64,000 nucleotides of DNA, taken from assembly GCF_050563525.1 (NCBI RefSeq), contig NZ_JBNXUN010000014.1:62001-126000 (forward strand). Direction: 5' to 3'. The notes below the pieces were generated by a model. That model searched no databases, was not told the DNA's origin, and saw nothing but the letters and a program-made list of their open reading frames with translations. The DNA comes from Falsiroseomonas sp050563525. Its GTDB lineage: Bacteria; Pseudomonadota; Alphaproteobacteria; Acetobacterales; Acetobacteraceae. The translations under genes and the position numbers were made by a program. Below are positions 1 to 8,632 of this stretch, in pieces; position 1 is the first letter of the stretch; every line of letters begins with the position of its first letter.

Positions 1-1201
1 CCTGCGCGCCCCAATCCGCCTGCATCGCCTGCACCAGGTCGCGGGTCTGGAAGGCGACGCTTTCCAGCGCGGCGCGGCAGATCTCGGCCCGGCCGGTGTT
101 GCGCGTCAGGCCGAAGATCGCGCCGCGCGCCTCCGCATCCCAATGCGGCGCGCCGAGGCCGGTGAAGGCGGGCACGAAATAGACGGCCTGGGCGGGGTCG
201 GCGCGCAGCGCCAGCGTGCCGCTTTCGGCGGCGTCCTTGATGAGGCCGAGCCCATCCCGCAGCCATTGCACCGCCGCGCCGGCGATGAAGATGGCGCCTT
301 CCAGCGCATAGGTGCGGTGCCCACCCAATTGCCAGGCCAGCGTCGTCAGCAGCCGGTTCTTCGACGGCACCGCCACGTCGCCGGTGTTCAACAGCAGGAA
401 GCAGCCGGTGCCGTAGGTGGATTTCACCATGCCCGGTGCGAAGCAGGCCTGGCCGAGCATCGCCGCGTGCTGGTCGCCCGCCATGCCGCGCACCGGGACG
501 GCGGCACCCAGCAGCCCGGGCTCCGTTGTGCCGAATTCCGCGGCGTTGTCCCGCACCTCCGGCAACACCGAGTCCGGGATGTCGAAAAGCCTCAGCAAAT
601 CGGCATCCCAGCAGCCGCGGCGAATGTCGAACAGCATGGTACGGGCGGCGTTGGTGGCGTCCGTCGCATGCACCCGCCCGCCGGTCAGCCGCCACAGCAG
701 GAAGCTGTCCACGGTACCGAAGGCGAGGTCGCCACGTGCCGCCGCGGCCCGCGCGCCGCCGACATTCTCCAGCAGCCAGGCCAGCTTGGTGGCGGAGAAA
801 TAGGGGTCAGGCAGCAGCCCGCTGCGCTCCGCGATCAGCGCGCCCGCCCCCTCCGCCGCCAGCCTGGCGCAGTGCGCCGCGGTGCGGCGGTCCTGCCACA
901 CGATGGCGCGGTGGATCGGCCGGCCGGTGGCGCGGTCCCACAGCAGGGTGGTCTCCCGCTGGTTGGTGATGCCGATGCCGGCAAGCTGGTCGGCGGCGGC
1001 GCCACCCTTGGCAAGTGCCTCCCGCATCGTGGCCAATGTGGCCTGCCAGATGTCTTCCGGCTCGTGCTCCACCCAGCCCGAGGCCGGAAAATGCTGCGGC
1101 AATTCGCGCTGCGCCGAGGCGAGCGGCGCCAAGTCCGGCCCGTGCAGGATGCTGCGGGTGGAGGTGGTGCCCTGGTCGATGGCGAGCAGCAGGTCCTTCA
1201 T
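1..1201 (-). CDS. glpK: Glycerol kinase (3' end cut by window edge)
   Basis: ATP-dependent phosphorylation of glycerol to glycerol-3-phosphate in the cytoplasm (FGGY sugar kinase family). About 400 of the usual 500 residues are present; the C-terminus lies outside the window. The N-terminus shows the phosphate-binding stretch DQGTTSTRS at about residues 9-17. Further in are the family signatures GITNQRETTLLW and WQDRRTAAHC, and the YGTGCFLLLNTG loop. The ATG at 1201-1199 overlaps the stop of the upstream membrane-protein gene (ATGA), so the two are probably translationally coupled. No GlpF or GlpD neighbour is visible. Family assignment is secure; the link to the upstream Pel-like genes is positional only. 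Confidence 0.93.
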   Translation of the reverse strand, partial: MKDLLLAIDQGTTSTRSILHGPDLAPLASAQRELPQHFPASGWVEHEPEDIWQATLATMREALAKGGAAADQLAGIGITNQRETTLLWDRATGRPIHRAIVWQDRRTAAHCARLAAEGAGALIAERSGLLPDPYFSATKLAWLLENVGGARAAAARGDLAFGTVDSFLLWRLTGGRVHATDATNAARTMLFDIRRGCWDADLLRLFDIPDSVLPEVRDNAAEFGTTEPGLLGAAVPVRGMAGDQHAAMLGQACFAPGMVKSTYGTGCFLLLNTGDVAVPSKNRLLTTLAWQLGGHRTYALEGAIFIAGAAVQWLRDGLGLIKDAAESGTLALRADPAQAVYFVPAFTGLGAPHWDAEARGAIFGLTRNTGRAEICRAALESVAFQTRDLVQAMQADWGAQ

Positions 1202-2280
1202 CCCTTGGTCTCCGGGTTGCGCAGCACCAGCAGGAAGGCGAAGCCGGTCGCCAGTACCGGTGCGGCAAAACCGCCAGCCGGGGCCAGGTGTGGCCCGGCC
1301 AGCGCCAGCAGCGGCCCCAGCCCGGCCGAAAGCCCCGCCAGCAGCAGCGCGGACAGGATGGCGGGCGCCAGGGCGGCACGGCTCAACAGCGTGGCCTGCA
1401 ACACCGCGAAGGCGGGCAGGAAGGCGGCGCCGAGCAGCGCCAGGCGGAATCCGGCAAGCCCCTCGGCCGGAAGCAGCCCGGCGGCGGCCGGCGCCGAGCC
1501 TATCGCCAGCCCCAGCGCCACGGCCAGTGCCTGCAAGGCCAGAAGCCGGGTGCCAAGGCCGAAGGGCGTCAGCCCGCGCGCCAGCACCACCAGCGCCAGG
1601 CCAGGCAGCGCCACCAGCAGGGCCAGGGACGTGCCCATCAGGCGGCCTTGCAGCAGATGCGCCGAGACCGGCCCGGCCAGCACCGCCAGCGCCAGCGCCA
1701 GGCCCGCGAAAGCGGGGCCGACGCCCCGGCGCAGCGCCGGCCGCCCGGCCCGCCGAGGCGCCGCCAGGGCCGGCACGGCGGCGCGGAAGCCGGCCACCGC
1801 CGCACCCGCCCCCAGCCCCCAGAAGGCCCCTGCGAGGCCGCCAATTCCCAGCGCCAGCAGCAGGCCGAGGCCCAGTCCCGCGGCCAGCGCGGCCAGCGGC
1901 GGCAGCCCATAGGCCGCGGCGATGCCAAGCCCGACCCACAGCAGGCACAGCGCCGCCGCCGCCATCGCCCCGGGCAGCGCCTGCGCCAGCGGCAGCCGGT
2001 CCAGCCCGAACAGCAGCGCGAAGGCCGCCGCCGCCGCACCCGCCGCCGCGAGTCCGAGTGGCAGGGCCACGGTGCCGCGCAGCGCCGCCAGCAGCGCCAC
2101 CGGCGCACCGAGCAGCAGCGACAGCGCCACCACAATGAACAGGGCCAGGAATTCGCCGCCCGCCCCAGCCAGCCGCAGCAGCAGCAGGCCGGCCAGCGCG
2201 GCCAGCCCGGGCCCCAGCCAGGCGCCCGCCGCCAGCGCCCCGGCCGGGCCGAGGATCATGGGTTGCGGACCGTGCATCAT
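1198..2280 (-). CDS. Unknown polytopic membrane protein between pelE-like gene and glpK
   Basis: A 360-residue protein made almost entirely of Ala/Leu/Gly/Val-rich hydrophobic segments, roughly ten membrane helices, with very few charged residues. The start is one of two adjacent ATGs (2280 or 2277). The first overlaps the TGA of the PelE-like gene in an ATGA arrangement, and the gene ends with another ATGA overlap into glpK, so it sits inside a tightly coupled operon. I do not recognise the family. It is shorter than PelG (about 450 residues, 12 helices) and lacks the PelG N-terminal signature, so I do not call it PelG. From context it may be the membrane partner of the PelD/PelE-like proteins, which is inference. 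Confidence 0.6.
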   Translation of the reverse strand: MMHGPQPMILGPAGALAAGAWLGPGLAALAGLLLLRLAGAGGEFLALFIVVALSLLLGAPVALLAALRGTVALPLGLAAAGAAAAAFALLFGLDRLPLAQALPGAMAAAALCLLWVGLGIAAAYGLPPLAALAAGLGLGLLLALGIGGLAGAFWGLGAGAAVAGFRAAVPALAAPRRAGRPALRRGVGPAFAGLALALAVLAGPVSAHLLQGRLMGTSLALLVALPGLALVVLARGLTPFGLGTRLLALQALAVALGLAIGSAPAAAGLLPAEGLAGFRLALLGAAFLPAFAVLQATLLSRAALAPAILSALLLAGLSAGLGPLLALAGPHLAPAGGFAAPVLATGFAFLLVLRNPETKG

Positions 2281-3452
2281 GCCGAGGCCTCCGCGAGCCA
2301 CAGCCGCCACGCGGCGGCATGCGGGCCGGCCGAGGCCAGGGATTGCGAGGGTGCCGCGCCCTCGTGCAGCGCTTCGGCCTCCAGCAGCGGCCGCCAGCGC
2401 AGCACCAGGGCCTCGAGCGCCGCGAAGTCGCGGGCGCGGAACAGGCATTCCGCCAGCCAGCCGATCGCCTCGAATCCCGCGCTTCCCTGCGCCACCGCCG
2501 ATTCCAGCGCCAGGCGGGCCGCCGGCAGGTCGCCAAGGGCCAGCAGGTTCCGCCCCAGCGCCGCCTCCGCCTCGGCATCCGGGCCCTCGGGACCGGGCTC
2601 GGCCAGCGCCTGCCACAGGCCGGCGGCCTCGGCGCGACAGGCATCGGCGCGCGGCGGCTCCAGCAGGCCGGAAAACGCAGCGCGGTCGAGCGCGCGGGCC
2701 AGCTCGCGGTCCGTCTGCCGTTGCAGCGGCCGGCTGCCGGCGGCGGATCGGCCACGGCCGCGCAGCGCCTCCACCGCCTCCAGCAGCCGGCGCTCCGCCT
2801 GCGGCCGCAGGGCCTCGGCGCGGGCGCGGACCTGCGGATCAGGGTCGCCGAGCGCCAGGCGCAGCAGCGCCGCGCCGCCCGACCGGCCCGGCTGCACCGC
2901 CAGTTCCAGCGCCTGCGCCTTCTGCCGGGCATGGCCCCAGCGCAGCACGTCGCCGAGCGATTCCAATAGCAGCCCGGCCGGCAGGGCGCTGCCGCCGCGG
3001 GCGCCGGCGATGGCGGCCAGCCGCGCATCCAGCGGGTCCTCCGGCAGTGGCGCCGGCACGTCGCGCAGCCGTCGCGGCACGCCGCCGATCAGGGCCGCGA
3101 CCGCGCCGGCGACCGCAAGCGGACCAAGCGCCGGCAGCAGCGGCGCCAGCAACCGCAACACCAGTCCGGGCCAGCCCGCGGCGCCAACTTCCTCGCGCCG
3201 CAGCAGGAACGGCAGGGCCAGGCAGCAGGCGAGGTGCAGCACCAGCGCCGCCAGCCACAGCCCGAAGGACAGCGCCGCCACCACCACCGCCTGCGCCAGC
3301 ACCAGGCCGAGCAGCGCCTGCCGCGCGCCCGCCTCGCCGTGGGCCGGCATGGAGCGGCGACGCTCCGCCACGCGCCGCTCCGGCCCGGAATAGGGCGCCG
3401 CCGGCCGGCCGGCATCGGCCGCCCGGCGCAGCGTCCGGCGTCTATCGGCCAT
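2277..3452 (-). CDS. pelE: PelE-like inner-membrane TPR protein
   Basis: A 391-residue protein. After a basic N-terminus there are two close hydrophobic segments at about residues 45-75 and 85-115, then an Ala/Leu/Arg-rich helical region that reads as TPR-like repeats to the C-terminus. Two N-terminal membrane helices followed by TPRs is the architecture of PelE, which pairs with PelD in the inner-membrane Pel polysaccharide export complex. The ATG at 3452 overlaps the end of the PelD-like gene by 11 bp, and the stop overlaps the next gene. Sequence identity to PelE cannot be judged by eye; the call rests on architecture plus the adjacent PelD. The rest of the Pel biosynthesis set is not visible here. 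Confidence 0.55.
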   Translation of the reverse strand: MADRRRTLRRAADAGRPAAPYSGPERRVAERRRSMPAHGEAGARQALLGLVLAQAVVVAALSFGLWLAALVLHLACCLALPFLLRREEVGAAGWPGLVLRLLAPLLPALGPLAVAGAVAALIGGVPRRLRDVPAPLPEDPLDARLAAIAGARGGSALPAGLLLESLGDVLRWGHARQKAQALELAVQPGRSGGAALLRLALGDPDPQVRARAEALRPQAERRLLEAVEALRGRGRSAAGSRPLQRQTDRELARALDRAAFSGLLEPPRADACRAEAAGLWQALAEPGPEGPDAEAEAALGRNLLALGDLPAARLALESAVAQGSAGFEAIGWLAECLFRARDFAALEALVLRWRPLLEAEALHEGAAPSQSLASAGPHAAAWRLWLAEASA

Positions 3453-5394
3453 GGCCACCGGCCGGCGGCCCCTGTCCCGGCTGCATCGGTGCAGCCCGTG
3501 CCGGCGCCGGGCGATGCAGCAACGCCACGCCCACCACCACCTGCGCGGTCGCCGCCGGCGCGCGTTCGGCCAGCAGGCCGCGCAGCCGCGCCGCCGCGAT
3601 CTCCGCACCCGCCACGGCGGAGCCGGGCAGCAGGATGGACAGGCGGCGTTCCTCCAGCCGCGATTCCAGCAGCAGGTCGGAGCCTCGGAAGGCTTCCGCC
3701 ATCGCCGCCCGCGTCGCCTCCAGCGCCGCCGCGCCGCGCGGGCCGGCGGGAATCTCGGCCGAGAGCAGCGCCAGTTCGAAGCCAAGCCGCCGCGCCATGC
3801 CGGTCATCACCGCGATGGCCCGCGCGGCCTCGTCGCCCGGCACCATCAGCCCACCGCCCGCGAGGCCCGGGGCGTGGCCCTGCGACGCGACGCCGGAAGC
3901 CTGTTCCGCCGCCTCCCGCGCCCGCGCCTCGGCCAGTGCCGCGCCGATCCAGGTGGCGGCCGATTCGAGCGCGGCGATGGTCTCCAGCGCGAGATCGGCG
4001 AAGCCGATATCCTCGATCTTCACCATGCCCAGCAGCGTGTCGTCCCAGGGCGAGAACACCGGCGCCGCCAGGATGCCCTCGCCGCCCAGCGCCAGCCGGT
4101 CCGCCAGCCTGGTCGCCACCAACGCGCCGCGGCCCTGGCCGAGCGCATCGGTCAGCGGCCCCGGCAGCAGGGTCTGCGCCAGCCGGCTGCCGGCCGGCCA
4201 GCCCTCGGCGGCGACCAGGTGCAGGGTGTTGTCCTCGGCCAGCCAGAAGGAACAGGAGGTGCAGCCGGTCGCCGCGCGCAGCAGGCCGGTGGCGCCGCGC
4301 ACCACGCCCTCCGTCCCGGTGCCAAGGATGCGGGCAGCCTCGAACACCGCGGTGGTGGCCTTCAGCCGCGCGCCGAGCCGGGCATCGAGTTCCAGCGCCC
4401 GTTCGGCCAGGCGCTCGTTCGAATCGGCAATGGCGTCGCGGTCCGCCTGCGCAGCGGCAGCGGCGGCGCGGGCGGCGCCGAGCTGGCGGCGCGCCTGGTC
4501 GGTAAAATACCCGACCAGCCCGGCCATCAGCGGCCAGGCCAGCGGCAGCGCCCAGGCGCTGGCGTTCCAGACATCGGAGGCGACGGCGAGGCCGAGCCGT
4601 AGCACGCCTGCCGCCAGGGCCACAGCAATGCCGGGCAGCAGGCCGTAGCGCGCCGCGACATACAGCACCGGCAGCATGAAGGGGGAGCCCGGCCAGTTCG
4701 CGAAGCCGGTGCCGCCGGTCACCACCGCATCCAGCCCGGCCAGCAGCGCCAGCAGCAGGAACCCCTCCAGCAGCGGCCGCAGCGGCAGCTCAAGCGGCGG
4801 CAGGTTCGGCAGCGGCAGGCCGGGCAGGACCGTCGCGGCGCGGACCGCCGCGGCGGCCGGTTCGGGTGCAGCGGCCGGCTGCGGCGACGCCTCGACCTCC
4901 ACGGCAGGCCTCGCGGGCGGCGCGGGTGGCCTCGGCGCCTCCGGCCGAGCGAAAGGCCTCGCCGCCTCCGGCGGGGCGAACGGCTTCGGCGCCTCCGGCG
5001 GGGCGAACGGCTTCGGCGCCTCCGGCGGGGCAAATGGCTTCGGCGCCTCCGGCGGGGCAAATGGCTTCGGCGCCTCCGGCGGGGCAAATGGCTTCGGCGC
5101 CTCCGGCGCCATGGCACGCAGCCGGGCGACCGCGGCATCGGCGGGGCGGTCCGGGCGCGACCACGGCCAACGTCGCCGCGGCCGAACGGGCCGTGCGGCG
5201 CGACCATCCTGCGCCTGGGCCGCCGACGCCTGGATCGGCATCGTGGGTTGCGCGGGCCGCCTGGCCTCCTCGGATGCCGGGGGCTCCACCGCGGGCGGCA
5301 TCCGGCGGCGCGGCGGCGCGGGGGGCGGATCGAGTCGGGCGTCAGCCTCCGGCGACGCGGCCTCCGGGCGACGGCCAGCCGAGGCGGTCGGCAT
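3442..5394 (-). CDS. pelD: PelD-like membrane c-di-GMP receptor (GAF + degenerate GGDEF) with Pro-rich N-terminus
   Basis: About 650 residues. Residues 1-190 are proline/alanine rich and contain seven 9-residue repeats (PEAPKPFAP type, about 97-159). Four hydrophobic segments follow at about 207-300, then a helical linker (300-345), a GAF-like domain (350-490) and a GGDEF-fold domain (520-640). In the last domain the inhibitory-site motif RGSD (about 570-573) is kept in the context FRGSDLLLESRLEERR, while the active-site GGDEF is replaced by LEERR. Membrane helices plus GAF plus a dead GGDEF with an intact RxxD is the layout of PelD, which binds c-di-GMP to switch on Pel export. ATG 5394 was preferred over an in-frame TTG six bases upstream. 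The long repeat-bearing N-terminus is unusual for the family. Confidence 0.75.
   Translation of the reverse strand: MPTASAGRRPEAASPEADARLDPPPAPPRRRMPPAVEPPASEEARRPAQPTMPIQASAAQAQDGRAARPVRPRRRWPWSRPDRPADAAVARLRAMAPEAPKPFAPPEAPKPFAPPEAPKPFAPPEAPKPFAPPEAPKPFAPPEAARPFARPEAPRPPAPPARPAVEVEASPQPAAAPEPAAAAVRAATVLPGLPLPNLPPLELPLRPLLEGFLLLALLAGLDAVVTGGTGFANWPGSPFMLPVLYVAARYGLLPGIAVALAAGVLRLGLAVASDVWNASAWALPLAWPLMAGLVGYFTDQARRQLGAARAAAAAAQADRDAIADSNERLAERALELDARLGARLKATTAVFEAARILGTGTEGVVRGATGLLRAATGCTSCSFWLAEDNTLHLVAAEGWPAGSRLAQTLLPGPLTDALGQGRGALVATRLADRLALGGEGILAAPVFSPWDDTLLGMVKIEDIGFADLALETIAALESAATWIGAALAEARAREAAEQASGVASQGHAPGLAGGGLMVPGDEAARAIAVMTGMARRLGFELALLSAEIPAGPRGAAALEATRAAMAEAFRGSDLLLESRLEERRLSILLPGSAVAGAEIAAARLRGLLAERAPAATAQVVVGVALLHRPAPARAAPMQPGQGPPAGGHGR
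4918..5106 (-). repeat. 27-bp coding tandem repeat (7 units)
   Basis: Seven consecutive 27-bp units inside the PelD-like gene, each encoding a 9-residue PEAPKPFAP-type unit. Five units are identical at the protein level and nearly identical in DNA (they differ by single bases such as gcgaac versus gcaaat). The last two toward the C-terminus are degenerate (PEAARPFAR, PEAPRPPAP). High DNA identity between units suggests recent expansion and makes copy-number change by slippage plausible. The product would be a stiff, extended cytoplasmic spacer before the first membrane helix. Confidence 0.9.
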
Positions 5395-5589
5395 CTTCAA
5401 CCCTCTATCCCCGATCCTGTCGCCGGTCCCGCCGCGTCCGGAACCCCCACCTCAACCACATATCGATACTCCACCCGCAGGACCAGCCCCGGCACGCCCC
5501 GCCGACCGCCGCCGCAGCGCGGGATCGGGCGTCGCCCCTGGCCAAACCCCTGGCGGGCCGCACGCCACCCCGCTACCAGTTGCATCGCG

Positions 5590-7845
5590 ATGTCCGCCAC
5601 CACTGCCCTCCCCGAGCCGGACTCCCACGACCCTCTCCGGGCCGGGCCGGAGGCGCGCCGCTTCGGGCTCGCCCTCGGCGCCGCGACCCTCGCCGCACTG
5701 GCCGCTGCGACGCTGCTGCCGCCCCCGGCTGCACCGCCACCCGCCCGCAGCATCGACCTGCTGCGTCCGGCGGAGGACCGGCTGGCCGCCAGCCTGGAAC
5801 GCCTCGCCGCCGCCAATCCCACCGATGCCGGCTCGCTGAGGCGCCTGGTGGACCAGCTTCGCGCCAGCCACCGCCCGCTGCAACTCGCCATTGCGCTGGA
5901 ACGCCTGCACGGCATGACCGGCGAGCCGGAGCCGCTACGGGAGGCGATGCAGCTGCGCGCCGAACTCGGCGATGCGGCTGCGGCACGCGCCGCGTTGGAG
6001 CGGCTTTCCGCCACCGGCGCCGCGACGGAGCAGGAGGCGCTGCGGCTCGCTGCGCTCCGCATCGAGGCCGGGGATGCCGCGGGCGCCTTTGCCGGCCTGC
6101 TCGCCGCCACCAGTCGCAGCCCGACCCCGGAACTGGCGCTGCGCGCCATGCAGGCCGCCGCCCGCCTGCCCGACCCGTCGCTCGCCATGCGGCCGCTCGG
6201 CGGGCTGCTGGCGGAGGTGGCGCCGGACCTGGCGGAGGCACTGCGCCGCGTGCTGATGGGCGATGGCCGCCCCGACCTCGCGCTGTACCTGCTGGAAGGC
6301 CTGCCCGCCGAGGACCAGTCGCGCCCCGCGACCGGGCTGCTGCTGGCCCAGGCCGAGGCGCGGGCCGGCTGGGCGGGCGCGGCGCTCGCCCGCCTGATGG
6401 CGCTGCGCGCGACGGAGGGCCTGCCACCTGGCGGCGGCGCCCTGCTGGTCGAACTGGCGCTGCGCGAGGGCCAACTGGAGGAAGCCTTCGCCGTCGCCGC
6501 GCTGCTACCGCCGGATGCCTGGCCGGCCGACCTGCCGATGCGGCTGCACGAGGCGGCGCGGTCCCAGAACCGTGACTCGACCCAGGGGCGCGAGGCGGCC
6601 GGGCAGCCCGGGCTGTTCCGCCAGATCGACCCCCAGCGCCTGGCGGCACGGCCCGACGCCGCCGCCGTGGTGGCGCTGGCGCGTGGCGACCGCGTGGCGG
6701 CCCGCCGCTTTGCCCAGGCGGCGCTGGAACTGCCGCCCGAATCGGTGGAGGGCGCCCGCGGCGTCGCCGCCGTGCTGCGCGAACTCGGCCAGGACCAGGC
6801 GGCGCATGACCGGCTGCGCCGCGTTGTGCAGGGTGACAGTCCTGACCCGGCCAGCATCCGCCTGTTCGCCGAACTCGCCGCGCTGCCCGAACGCCGTGCC
6901 GCCGCGCTGCCGCTGCTGGAACGCTGGCGCGGCCAGGGGCCTGTGACAGGCGAGGCCTGGCTGCGGCTGGCGCTGGCGGAAGGGCGCCTCGCCGATGCGG
7001 CGATGTTCCTGCGCGGCGGCGGCACGGCCTCCCCCACCGCGCTGGCCGGCACGCTGTCCATGGCGGCGCAGCAGCGCGACCCGGCGCTGGCGGAAGCCGC
7101 CGCCGCCGCGCTGCGTGCCGCCCCCACCCTGCCCGAAGGCTGGACGACCGAGGAAGTGGCGGTGGCGGCCGCGCTGTCCCGCCCGCTGAACGCCACCACC
7201 CTGTCCGCCGCGCTGAACCTGCTGGCCTGGGCGGCGGAGGCCACGGCGCGGGACCGCGTGGTGCTGCTGCTGGCCTCGGCGCCGGAGGCCGGCGCGGCCG
7301 CGGCGCAACTGTCCGCCGCCCAGCACCCGGCCATCCCGCGGCTGAAGCGGGAAGCCGGTGCGCCAGGCGAGGCCGGCACCGCGCGGCTTGCGCTGCTGGC
7401 CGTACTGGCGCCGGAGGACGCCGCGCCACTGCTGGCCGTGCGCGCGGACACGGAGCCGGCCCGCTTCGGCGCCGCCCTGGTGCTGGCCCGGCTGCGCGCC
7501 GAAGGCATGGGTGCCGGCGTCGCGACGCTGCGCGGCCTGCTGCCGAAGCTGTCTCGTTCGCAGCAGGAACAGGTGCTGTTCCTGGCGCTGGCCTCCGCAC
7601 CGCAGGCGATGCAGCCGGCGCTGCGTGGCGTGGCGGAGGAGACACTCGGGGCCGGCTGGCGGCGCCGCTACGAATCCGTGCTGACCCGCCAGGGTCGCCG
7701 CGCCGAACTGGTTGCCGCCTTGCGCGCCCGGGCCGCCCTCGCCGACCTGGTGGAGCGGGAGGAGATCGCGGTGCGGCTTGACCAGCTCGGCGATGCCGCC
7801 GGCGCCGCGGCGATCCGCCGTGGTGAGGATGAGGAAGCTCCATGA
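5590..7845 (+). CDS. Large TPR-repeat protein with N-terminal membrane anchor
   Basis: A 751-residue protein. One hydrophobic segment lies at about residues 25-45, followed by a Pro/Ala linker and then some 680 residues of Ala/Leu/Arg-rich amphipathic helices in TPR-like pairs. There is no terminal beta-barrel signature. It is divergent from the PelD/PelE-like operon with about 195 bp between starts. PelB carries an N-terminal membrane helix and many TPRs, but PelB ends in an outer-membrane porin that is absent here. It could be a truncated PelB analogue or an unrelated scaffold. The gene ends with an ATGA overlap into the GST gene, implying co-translation. Function unknown. Confidence 0.6.
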   Translation: MSATTALPEPDSHDPLRAGPEARRFGLALGAATLAALAAATLLPPPAAPPPARSIDLLRPAEDRLAASLERLAAANPTDAGSLRRLVDQLRASHRPLQLAIALERLHGMTGEPEPLREAMQLRAELGDAAAARAALERLSATGAATEQEALRLAALRIEAGDAAGAFAGLLAATSRSPTPELALRAMQAAARLPDPSLAMRPLGGLLAEVAPDLAEALRRVLMGDGRPDLALYLLEGLPAEDQSRPATGLLLAQAEARAGWAGAALARLMALRATEGLPPGGGALLVELALREGQLEEAFAVAALLPPDAWPADLPMRLHEAARSQNRDSTQGREAAGQPGLFRQIDPQRLAARPDAAAVVALARGDRVAARRFAQAALELPPESVEGARGVAAVLRELGQDQAAHDRLRRVVQGDSPDPASIRLFAELAALPERRAAALPLLERWRGQGPVTGEAWLRLALAEGRLADAAMFLRGGGTASPTALAGTLSMAAQQRDPALAEAAAAALRAAPTLPEGWTTEEVAVAAALSRPLNATTLSAALNLLAWAAEATARDRVVLLLASAPEAGAAAAQLSAAQHPAIPRLKREAGAPGEAGTARLALLAVLAPEDAAPLLAVRADTEPARFGAALVLARLRAEGMGAGVATLRGLLPKLSRSQQEQVLFLALASAPQAMQPALRGVAEETLGAGWRRRYESVLTRQGRRAELVAALRARAALADLVEREEIAVRLDQLGDAAGAAAIRRGEDEEAP

Positions 7846-8537
7846 CCGCCTTGCGCCTGTACGACCTCGCCGGGGCCGATCCGGACCGCCGGTTCAGCCC
7901 TTATTGCTGGCGCACCCGCATGGCCCTGGCGGCCAAGGGACTGCCGGTGGAGACGATCCCGTGGCGCTTCACCGACCGGGAGGCGATTGGCGCGCATGGC
8001 GGCGACAAGGTGCCGGTTCTGCTGGATGGCGACCGCGCCGTGACCGATAGCTGGACCATCGCCGAATACCTGGAGGACACCTACTCCGACCGCCCCACCC
8101 TGTTCGGCGGTGCGGGCGGCCGGGCGCTGGCGCGTTTCGTCAACACCTGGACCGATGCCGTGGTGAATGCCGGGCTGGTGCGGCTGGTGGTCTCCGACAT
8201 CCCCGGCGTGCTGGCCGAGGCCGACGCGGCGTATTTCCGCAGCAGCCGGGAGGCCCGCTTCGGCCAGCCACTGGAAGCGGTGACGGCGGATCGCGACCAG
8301 GCGGTGGAGGGTTTCCGGCGCGACCTGCACCCGCTGCGCATGATGCTGCGCGCGCAGCCCTTCCTCGGCGGCGCGGCGCCGCTGTATGCGGATTGCATTG
8401 TCTTCGGCGGCTTCCAATGGGCCCGCTGCGTCAGCCCCTTCAAGGTGCTGGCGGCGGATGACCCGGTGGAGGCCTGGCGGCAGCGGATGCTGGACCTGCA
8501 TGGTGGCCTGGCTCGGCACGTCCCGGCCTTCGACTGA
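7842..8537 (+). CDS. Glutathione S-transferase family protein
   Basis: A 231-residue cytoplasmic GST. The N-terminal thioredoxin fold shows FSPYCWRTRMALAAKGLPVE (residues about 18-37), then the cis-proline signature KVPVLLDGD followed by VTDSWTIAEYLE, where D-S is the glutathione gamma-glutamyl binding pair. An all-helical C-terminal domain follows. The SPYCWRTRMAL start resembles the LigE/LigF-like (beta-etherase-type) branch of bacterial GSTs, but the substrate cannot be inferred. Its start overlaps the stop of the TPR gene (ATGA). Confidence 0.85.
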   Translation: MTALRLYDLAGADPDRRFSPYCWRTRMALAAKGLPVETIPWRFTDREAIGAHGGDKVPVLLDGDRAVTDSWTIAEYLEDTYSDRPTLFGGAGGRALARFVNTWTDAVVNAGLVRLVVSDIPGVLAEADAAYFRSSREARFGQPLEAVTADRDQAVEGFRRDLHPLRMMLRAQPFLGGAAPLYADCIVFGGFQWARCVSPFKVLAADDPVEAWRQRMLDLHGGLARHVPAFD

Positions 8538-8547
8538 CCCGACAGAT

Positions 8548-8560
8548 TGACAGGCTGTCA
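8548..8560. promoter_or_regulatory. 13-bp palindrome upstream of cytochrome P460 gene
   Basis: TGACAGGCTGTCA is a perfect inverted repeat (TGACAG/CTGTCA around one base), 10 bp after the GST stop and about 72 bp before the P460 start. It could be an operator or chance. It is not the FNR consensus. Confidence 0.25.
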
Positions 8561-8632
8561 CTGTTCCGGAGGGCGCGGCTGTGCCCTGATGCGAGGCGGA
8601 GAGCGGGACCCCGGGACAAGGACGGCCACCTC

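Noticed and set aside
1198..2280. PelG
   Set aside because: Too short, lacks the PelG N-terminal pattern and has no adjacent pelF; kept as unknown membrane protein.
143..5839. Very long open frames on the plus strand opposite glpK, the Pel-like genes and their neighbours
   Set aside because: They encode Arg/Ala/Pro-rich, low-complexity sequence without family motifs and lie antisense to well-supported genes; typical of GC-rich DNA.
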